A DNA stretch of 64,000 nucleotides, taken from assembly GCF_029167105.1 (NCBI RefSeq), contig NZ_JARFML010000005.1:248001-312000 (forward strand), read 5' to 3'. Made by a program: the position numbers and the translations under genes. A model generated the notes under the pieces. That model saw only the letters and a list, made by a program, of their open reading frames with translations, was not told the DNA's origin and did not search any database. Each line of letters starts with the position of its first letter. Position 1 is the stretch's first letter. Source of the DNA: Bradyrhizobium yuanmingense (GTDB lineage Bacteria > Pseudomonadota > Alphaproteobacteria > Rhizobiales > Xanthobacteraceae). Below are positions 58,887 to 64,000 of this stretch, in pieces.

Positions 58887-59780
58887 GTGACAGAAACGTT
58901 GCTCCAGATCGCCAGCCGTTACGCCGCAGCTCACGCCGACGACAAAGGCCTTGCCTCAACGCCTTTCGCCGGCATCTCGATCATTCGCGAGACCGCGCCG
59001 AGCGCGCTGCAATTTGCGATTTGCAAGCCCCTAATCGCCTTGGTGCTGCAAGGTGCCAAGCGTGTTGCGGTCGGCGCCACGTCGTTCGACCTGGGTGCGG
59101 GCGATTCGCTGGTGATCTCGAGCGACGTGCCGACGGTCAGCCAGATCACGCGCGCCACAGCCGCGGTGCCCTATTTGTCGCTCGTCGTCGAGCTCGATCC
59201 CATCGTCATCGAGGGGCTGGTCGTCGAGATGGGGGCCGCGCCTTATGTTCCGTCGCAGCCACTTCGGGTCGAGCCGACGGAGCGGGATGTGAGCGATGCG
59301 GCGCTGCGGTTGTTGCGCCTGATCGATCGGCCCTCGTCCGCCTCGATCCTCCAGAGCCAAGTGCTGCGGGAGCTGCATTATTGGCTGCTGGCCGGTCGGC
59401 ACGGTGGCGCCATCAGGGCGCTCGGCATGGCCGACAGCCATGCGCAGCGGATCGGCCGTGCCGTTGCGATCATCCGCGCCGACTACGCCAAGCCTTTGCG
59501 TGTCGACCGGCTCGCCAAGGCCGCAGGGATGAGCCAGTCGGCATTTCACCTGCATTTTCGCAGCATCACGTCGCTGACCCCGCTTCAGTTCCAGAAGCAG
59601 CTTCGTCTGATCGAGGCGCGCCGCACCATGCTGGCCGATGGCGCAAGCATCGCAGTCGCCTCTCATCGGGTCGGCTATGAAAGCGTCACGCAGTTCACGC
59701 GGGAATATTGCCGATTGTTCGGCATGCCGCCGGGGCGCGACATGCGCGAGGCGAAGCGGCGCGTCGAATCGGCGGCTTGA
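58887..59780 (+). CDS. AraC-family transcriptional regulator
   Basis: 297 residues. The N-terminal AraC_N-type domain (about 20-170) includes FAGISIIRETAPSALQFA and LIALVLQGAKRVAVG. The C-terminal double helix-turn-helix includes VDRLAKAAGMSQSAFHLHFR and SHRVGYESVTQFTREYCRLF. The start is a GTG at 58887. It is divergent from the SDR and followed 11 bp later by the lactonase-like gene, so it probably controls both. The effector is unknown. Confidence 0.93.
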   Translation: MTETLLQIASRYAAAHADDKGLASTPFAGISIIRETAPSALQFAICKPLIALVLQGAKRVAVGATSFDLGAGDSLVISSDVPTVSQITRATAAVPYLSLVVELDPIVIEGLVVEMGAAPYVPSQPLRVEPTERDVSDAALRLLRLIDRPSSASILQSQVLRELHYWLLAGRHGGAIRALGMADSHAQRIGRAVAIIRADYAKPLRVDRLAKAAGMSQSAFHLHFRSITSLTPLQFQKQLRLIEARRTMLADGASIAVASHRVGYESVTQFTREYCRLFGMPPGRDMREAKRRVESAA

Positions 59781-59791
59781 AGAGTTTTCGA

Positions 59792-60565
59792 ATGGCGACA
59801 ATCGACCGGATCTACATCCTCGACGGAGGCATTGCGCAGGTCGAAGACGGTTCGATCTATTCTCCCGGCATCAATGTCGACATTCCCATGACGCTGAGCT
59901 GCAATGCCTATCTCATCCGCCACCGCGGTGAGTGGCTGATCTGGGATACGGGAATAGCGGATGAGCTGGCGAAGGTTCCGGAAGGGCGCATCATCGCACA
60001 CGGCATACGCGGCATCGTGCGCCGCCCTCTCGCGGATCAGTTGGATGAAATCGGGGTGCGACCCCGCGATATCGGCACGATCCTCCTCTCTCACGCGCAT
60101 TTCGATCACGTCGGAAATGTCGACCTGTTCGAAAACGCAAGATGGATCGCTCAGCGGGCCGAGTTCGAAGCCATGTTCGGACCTGACCCCGACGAGTTCG
60201 GCTACTCGCTGCAGCATTACAAGGCGTTGCAGGAGCGGCCTTTCGAGATCGTCGATGGCGACCACGACATATTTGGCGACGGCGCGGTGCGCATGATCTT
60301 CACGCCCGGTCATACGCCCGGGCATTGCTCGCTGATGGCAAGGCTGCCGCGGCGCGGCGCCGTGCTGCTGAGCGGCGACGTCGCGCACAACGGAGAGAAC
60401 CTCCGGCACATGCGCGTGCCATCGTTCAATGCCGACCCGCAGGCGACTATTGCGTCGATGGCCAAGGTGGTCGAGCTGCTACGCGTCGAGAACGCCGAAA
60501 TCTGGATCAATCACGATACGGCGCAGAGCCAGGGGATGGCTTACGCGCCGAACTGGATCGAGTAA
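59792..60565 (+). CDS. Metallo-beta-lactamase-fold hydrolase, N-acyl-homoserine-lactonase-like
   Basis: 257 residues. The dizinc motif HxHxDH is LLSHAHFDHVGN. Further ligands are the His in TPGHTPGHCSLM, the bridging Asp in LLSGDVAHN and the His in IWINHDTAQ. The opening MTLSCNAYLIRHRGEWLIWD followed by TGIADELAK resembles AttM/AiiA-type lactonases that open homoserine-lactone rings. Quorum-signal degradation is therefore plausible but not proven; related enzymes cleave other lactones. No signal peptide. It follows araC by 11 bp. Confidence 0.88.
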   Translation: MATIDRIYILDGGIAQVEDGSIYSPGINVDIPMTLSCNAYLIRHRGEWLIWDTGIADELAKVPEGRIIAHGIRGIVRRPLADQLDEIGVRPRDIGTILLSHAHFDHVGNVDLFENARWIAQRAEFEAMFGPDPDEFGYSLQHYKALQERPFEIVDGDHDIFGDGAVRMIFTPGHTPGHCSLMARLPRRGAVLLSGDVAHNGENLRHMRVPSFNADPQATIASMAKVVELLRVENAEIWINHDTAQSQGMAYAPNWIE

Positions 60566-60575
60566 CGCAGGTGCC

Positions 60576-60995
60576 TCACCGCGGGGCGTGTTCGGCGCGC
60601 TCGAGCGTCTCCAGCGTCGAGGCATTGGCGCAATAGCCGTGGTAATTCTCCGCGGCGGTGCCGTCAGCGAGATCGCGGTCGCACTGTCCCTTGTGATTGC
60701 AGAGCGAGCAGACCCGCTCGAGGTCGCGCAGCAGCAGCGGCTGCGCGCGGCCGAGCGCCTCAGTGCTGATGCCGAGCTGTTCGAGCATCTTCGGCAGCTC
60801 GTCGGCGGCGTGCTGGCCGTGACGGACCAGCTCCTCCAGATCGTCGGGCGCGATCCTGAGATCATTGGCAATCCGGTCGAAATCGGCGCGGTCGAGCTGC
60901 CGCATCTCGTTGATCTCGCGGCGGTGCTTCACCCAGTTCGCGAACGACTCGATGAGATCCTGGACGATGGGATAGGGCCTGGTTGCGGTGCTCAT
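60576..60995 (-). CDS. Small Cys-rich DUF6455-type protein
   Basis: 139 residues. The N-terminal helical region (LIESFANWVKHRREINEMRQ; ADFDRIANDLRIAPDDLEEL) is followed by a Cys-rich end: VCSLCNHKGQCDRDL and YHGYCANAS. The four Cys could bind a metal or cluster. I place the start at the ATG at 60995 (GGAG upstream); a frame open to 61220 continues without coding character. A decayed copy of its last 35 codons lies at 57777-57874. Convergent with the lactonase gene, with 10 bp between. Function unknown. Confidence 0.8.
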   Translation of the reverse strand: MSTATRPYPIVQDLIESFANWVKHRREINEMRQLDRADFDRIANDLRIAPDDLEELVRHGQHAADELPKMLEQLGISTEALGRAQPLLLRDLERVCSLCNHKGQCDRDLADGTAAENYHGYCANASTLETLERAEHAPR

Positions 60996-61171
60996 GGAAA
61001 GCTCCATTCGGACGATCGGAATTGGAGCGAGATAAGCACAATGATGCAGAAGCGCGTTGCGCTGGATCAAATAGGAAATGCGATACGGACATGGCTCTCG
61101 TGTCCCGGACGCGCTGCAGCGTGTCTGGGATGGGCACGATGATCGTAGGGAGTGCACAATTCCTACCACAT

Positions 61172-61295
61172 CGTCATGGCGGGCTTGACCCGGCCATCCA
61201 CGTCTTGCTGCGCAGTGCAAAGAACGTGGATGCCCGGGCCTTCGCCTCGCCGAAGCGGCTTCGACCGCGCAGGCGGGACAAGCCCGGGCATGACG
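61172..61295. repeat. Dispersed palindromic repeat, family B
   Basis: Begins CGTCATGGCGGGCTTGACCC and ends CAAGCCCGGGCATGACG. Inner arms are GGCCATCCACGTCTTGC and AACGTGGATGCCCGGGCC. The segment CTTCGCCTCGCCGAAGCGGC closely matches the reverse strand of the copy at 24300-24425. It sits between the glycosyltransferase stop and the DUF6455 start. Confidence 0.88.
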
Positions 61296-61336
61296 ACCTC
61301 TTACGCTGTTATGCGATCGTTCAAGGTAAAGGAGAG

Positions 61337-62122
61337 CTACCTGAACCGCTCCGTCGCCCAGGCATACAGGCTGCCCGGAATCGGCTTCTCGCCGCCGCGT
61401 CCCTTCGGCGAGATGTGCAGGCCGATGATGGCGGGGTCGGTGACCAGGCCGAGATAGCTCGAGGGATCGAAGAACAGTTTTGGCTCGGCATGCACGGCGT
61501 AGAACGATTGCTTCGGCAATGCGTTCTGCAACTCACCGGTGCGGCGCGCCAGCGCAGTGAGTGCCGCGGGCCCGTAGATCGCGACGCGAATATCGGCGAG
61601 CCGGTTCGAGCCGCCGCGCAGGCGGCGCATCATGAAGGTGATGCGGTGGCGCAGCGACAGCCAGTTCGGCGTCAGCTCCTCCTGCTCCATCAGCTCCTCG
61701 AAGGCGGCGACGATGCCGTGCGCGGGCGGCAGATAGAGCACGGAATTGCCGAGCTGGCGCGGCCGCTCCCAGGCGAAGTAGGGCTTTGCCGGATCGATCT
61801 CGACGGGCTTGAGCAGCAGCACGTCGGCGTCCAGCCAGAGGCCGAGGCCCTTCGCCATCAGCTTCATGCGGAAGAAGTCGCTGAACTGCAGAATGGTCCA
61901 GTCGCGCCAGCTGCCGTCCGGCTGCGGCGGCCGCAGGCGTTCGGAGAACGCGTGCGGCAGGATCGCCTCGGCCTCGGCATTTGCGACGCCGGCCGGCAGC
62001 CCGGGAATGGTGTCGAAGCTGTAGACCGTGACCTTGTGGCCGGCAGCCAATTGCGAGCGCAGACAGGTCTGGCGCAGCGCATCCATCGGGCCGTGCCAGA
62101 AGGTGACGATCTCGGGCAGCAT
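61337..62122 (-). CDS. DXD-motif glycosyltransferase (capsular-type sugar transferase)
   Basis: 261 residues of the fold with a sugar-binding DXD motif: LGLWLDADVLLLKP holds Asp-Ala-Asp for the metal-nucleotide sugar. The N-terminus MLPEIVTFWHGPMDALRQTC and SYLGLVTDPAIIGLHISP fit the small alpha-1,4-galactosyltransferase-like family. There is no transmembrane segment. The acceptor is unknown (possibly surface polysaccharide). No polysaccharide genes surround it, so it is an orphan. The start chosen is the Met of MLPEIVTF (62122). Confidence 0.8.
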   Translation of the reverse strand: MLPEIVTFWHGPMDALRQTCLRSQLAAGHKVTVYSFDTIPGLPAGVANAEAEAILPHAFSERLRPPQPDGSWRDWTILQFSDFFRMKLMAKGLGLWLDADVLLLKPVEIDPAKPYFAWERPRQLGNSVLYLPPAHGIVAAFEELMEQEELTPNWLSLRHRITFMMRRLRGGSNRLADIRVAIYGPAALTALARRTGELQNALPKQSFYAVHAEPKLFFDPSSYLGLVTDPAIIGLHISPKGRGGEKPIPGSLYAWATERFR

Positions 62123-62150
62123 GTGTGCAGCTATACGGGATAAGCAAGGC

Positions 62151-62184
62151 AAAGAAAAAGCCCCGGCGCTTGCGGCACCGGGGC
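62151..62184 (-). terminator. Rho-independent terminator of leuD
   Basis: On the minus strand GCCCCGG-tgccgcaagcg-CCGGGGC followed by TTTTTCTTT, 17 bp after the leuD stop. Confidence 0.9.
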
Positions 62185-62201
62185 TCAAACAAAACTTGCG
62201 A

Positions 62202-62807
62202 TCAGGCCCAGGCGCGTTCGCGCTTGAGCTTGTCCTCGTAGGAGTCGATCGAGGCCTTCTTCTCCATGGTGAGGCCGATGTCGTCGAGGCCGTTGATCAG
62301 GCAGTGCTTGCGGAACGGATCGATCTCGAACTTGACCTTGCCGCCGTCGGGACCGCGGATCTCCTGGTTCGGCAGGTCGATCGTCAGCGTCGCATTGGCG
62401 CCGCGCTCGGCGTCGTCGAACAGCTTGTCGAGGTCTTCTTGGCTGACACGGATCGGCAGAATGCCGTTCTTGAAGCAATTGTTGTAGAAGATGTCGCCGA
62501 ACGAGGTCGAGATCACGCAGCGGATGCCGAAGTCGAGCAGCGCCCAGGGCGCGTGCTCGCGGCTGGAGCCGCAGCCGAAATTGTCGCCGGCGACCAGCAC
62601 CTTCGCATTGCGATAGGCGGGCTGGTTGAGCACGAAGTCCGGGTTCTCGCTGCCGTCGTCCTTGTAGCGCTGCTCGGAGAAGAGCCCCTTGCCAAGGCCG
62701 GTGCGCTTGATGGTCTTGAGGTACTGCTTCGGAATGATCATGTCGGTGTCGACATTGATGATCTTCAGCGGCGCCGCGACGCCTTCCAGCGTGGTGAACT
62801 TGTCCAT
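62202..62807 (-). CDS. leuD: 3-isopropylmalate dehydratase small subunit
   Basis: A 201-residue swivel-domain subunit that with LeuC isomerises 2- to 3-isopropylmalate in leucine synthesis. Family motifs are [40 protein letters not shown] and [19 protein letters not shown]. leuC is not adjacent in the window. The ATG at 62807 gives the standard length. A terminator follows. Confidence 0.97.
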   Translation of the reverse strand: MDKFTTLEGVAAPLKIINVDTDMIIPKQYLKTIKRTGLGKGLFSEQRYKDDGSENPDFVLNQPAYRNAKVLVAGDNFGCGSSREHAPWALLDFGIRCVISTSFGDIFYNNCFKNGILPIRVSQEDLDKLFDDAERGANATLTIDLPNQEIRGPDGGKVKFEIDPFRKHCLINGLDDIGLTMEKKASIDSYEDKLKRERAWA

Positions 62808-62906
62808 GGTTGCGCTTTCCGCACGTGGTTCAGGGAGCCGCTATTTATCGTGTCCGGGGCCTGAATCCTAGGCCGAATTGGGCAGGGCTCGTCTGCTTGG
62901 CGGCCC

Positions 62907-63305
62907 TTACTCCGCCTTAGCCTCGATCGCGGCCATATCGTCGTCCGACAGGCCGAAATGGTGGCCGATCTCGTGGATCAGGACGTGGCGGACGATGTGG
63001 CCGAGGCTTTCGTCGTGCTCGGCCCAATAGTCCAGGATCGGACGGCGGTAGAGCCAGACCATGTTGGGCAGCCGCGCTACGTCGCCAAAGCTCTGCTGGG
63101 GCAGGCCGACGCCCTGGAACAGGCCGAGCAGATCGAACTCGCTCTCGCATTCCATCTCGTCCAGGACCTCCTCGGTCGGGAAGTCGTCGACTCGGACGAT
63201 CACGCCCTCGCAGAGCTTGCGAAACTCCGCCGGCAGGCGCTCAAACACATCGTGAGCCATCGCCTCCATCTCGGCGAGCGAAGGGGCTTTCAATTCCGTC
63301 CACAT
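62907..63305 (-). CDS. Small zincin-like metallopeptidase
   Basis: 132 residues with the zinc-binding motif HEIGHHFGLSDDD (HExxH plus a downstream Asp), the hallmark of the small alphaproteobacterial and actinobacterial family of one-domain putative metallopeptidases. The upstream segment MVWLYRRPILDYWAEHDE is conserved. No signal peptide, so it is cytoplasmic. AAGAGG precedes the ATG at 63305. Its substrate is unknown. Confidence 0.88.
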   Translation of the reverse strand: MWTELKAPSLAEMEAMAHDVFERLPAEFRKLCEGVIVRVDDFPTEEVLDEMECESEFDLLGLFQGVGLPQQSFGDVARLPNMVWLYRRPILDYWAEHDESLGHIVRHVLIHEIGHHFGLSDDDMAAIEAKAE

Positions 63306-63429
63306 GAGCACCTCTTAGCGCGGGTTTCCCGCTGATGCATCTGGCTTTATAAGCGCGGCGAGGTTGACGGGCGCCGCCAAAACGGGGAGCGTGGGGCGAT
63401 CGATGGGACGGTTCAGGGTGGGCGGAAAA

Positions 63430-63741
63430 ATGCGAACGAAAACAGCGCTGACTCTACTGTGCATGGGGTTGTTTTCGCAGTCTTGCGTTGGTGCCGAGGC
63501 GCAGACCGCCACCAGTTCCGGAATCCGGATGGCCCAACTGGTCTCGCCGGACGATGTCCCCCCGCCGCGGAAGCGACCGCGCCTGCGCGTCACGCCCTAT
63601 TACAGCCCGGATGGCATCTATCCCCGCTACAATCCCGGCCCCGACGCGGTCCGGGTCTGCAACGCCACCTATGTGCAGGAGTACCGGCCGAGCGGCACGG
63701 TGATCGTGCCGCGCGTGAGCTGCTACTGGCGCCGGGGCTGA
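63430..63741 (+). CDS. Small exported protein of unknown function
   Basis: 103 residues with a signal peptide (MRTKTALTLLCMGLFSQSCV then AEAQ). The mature part is short and rich in Pro, Arg and Tyr: PPPRKRPRLRVTPYYSPDG and IYPRYNPGPDAVRVCNATYV. It ends VSCYWRRG, with two Cys that could form a disulfide. This composition is common in secreted rhizobial proteins of unknown role. The ATG at 63430 is chosen because the signal starts there; the frame stays open upstream. The next gene has a related character, so the pair may be expressed together. Confidence 0.75.
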   Translation: MRTKTALTLLCMGLFSQSCVGAEAQTATSSGIRMAQLVSPDDVPPPRKRPRLRVTPYYSPDGIYPRYNPGPDAVRVCNATYVQEYRPSGTVIVPRVSCYWRRG

Positions 63742-63767
63742 CTTCGCAGCGACCTCGTGAGGGTGTG

Positions 63768-64000
63768 ATGGCGAGATGGATCGCATTGGCAATTGCCGCC
63801 GCGCTGGCCGCCGGACTGCCTCGCGCGTCCGCCGCGCCAAGGGCGACGATCCCGGAGGCGTCGGCGGGGATCGCGGTTTTCGATGTGCGACACGCGCGAG
63901 CCCGTGACATTGGGCGGCCTGCTCTGCGCCGCGATCCGCGGTACTACGCGCGGCCTGTCTCCTATCGTCCCTATCCCTACGGCGTGCCGGCACCGTTCGT
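63768..64000 (+). CDS. Small exported protein of unknown function (cut by right edge)
   Basis: A frame from the ATG at 63768 to the window end (77 codons) encodes a signal peptide (MARWIALAIAAALAAGLP then RASAAPRA). A Pro/Tyr/Arg-rich mature part follows: RRDPRYYARPVSYRPYPYGV. It starts 26 bp after the previous small exported gene. The style (tandem Tyr-Pro motifs) matches its neighbour. The C-terminus is missing, and function cannot be assigned. Confidence 0.65.
   Translation, partial: MARWIALAIAAALAAGLPRASAAPRATIPEASAGIAVFDVRHARARDIGRPALRRDPRYYARPVSYRPYPYGVPAPF

Overview
The window reads as chromosomal DNA of a Bradyrhizobium-type alphaproteobacterium (Bradyrhizobiaceae). It is GC-rich and densely coding. 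It carries an Irr regulator with the GCPW haem motif, an alphaproteobacterial DivL-type kinase, the mutM/ubiE-ubiB-coaBC-dut block, the fabA-fabB-fabI block, the trmB/lnt-corC-ybeY-phoH-miaB/fur-rimI-tsaB block, and several families of palindromic intergenic repeats of the kind scattered through Bradyrhizobium genomes. Species assignment is inference. I see no prophage, IS element, CRISPR array, rRNA or tRNA.

Layout. 1-8.4 kb (minus): addB (cut by the left edge), a MurU-like nucleotidyltransferase, a PilZ protein, a TsaE-AmgK fusion and a DivL-like pseudo-histidine kinase; this mixes DNA repair, cell-wall sugar recycling, tRNA t6A synthesis and cell-cycle control. 8.6-13.9 kb: dut, coaBC (with an N-terminal FitA-like ribbon-helix-helix domain and matching operator-like palindromes), ubiB and ubiE, divergent from mutM. 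14-21.5 kb: an orphan ParA-like ATPase, an exported trypsin-fold protein lacking the expected catalytic His, a MoeB/ThiF protein, a divergent aldo-keto reductase/LysR pair, a 2-hydroxyacid dehydrogenase and an exported SH3 protein. 21.6-26 kb: irr divergent from fabA-fabB, then fabI, then a convergent GST. 26-32.3 kb: two tandem exported paralogues of unknown function, a GNAT enzyme, the divergent oxyR/katG pair and a Tat-exported superoxide dismutase.

32.5-43.1 kb (minus) is the translation/RNA block. In transcription order it runs rimP, nusA, ylxR-type, infB, rbfA, truB, rpsO, pnp. A terminator-like hairpin sits in the rimP leader and a very long stem-loop in the pnp leader. 43.2-55.3 kb: a DUF2336 protein on the plus strand, then on the minus strand trmB with an M20 peptidase, a PraR-like XRE regulator, the lnt-corC-ybeY-phoH-miaB run, a HAD phosphatase, and fur-rimI-tsaB. 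55.4-64 kb is more accessory: carbonic anhydrase, a CitE/HpcH-like lyase followed by a frameshifted HAD gene, an SDR/AraC/lactonase cassette lying between a decayed and an intact copy of a DUF6455 gene end, a DXD glycosyltransferase, leuD, a small metallopeptidase, and two small exported proteins.

The observations most worth following are: (1) the RHH domain fused to CoaBC, with two 17-bp FitA-like palindromes covering its own promoter; (2) the terminator-like hairpin just downstream of a good promoter in the rimP leader; (3) the 34-bp stem-loop in the pnp leader; (4) the TsaE-AmgK fusion next to MurU and DivL; (5) the DUF6455 remnant and frameshifted HAD gene flanking the SDR/AraC/lactonase cassette; (6) the tandem unknown exported paralogues.
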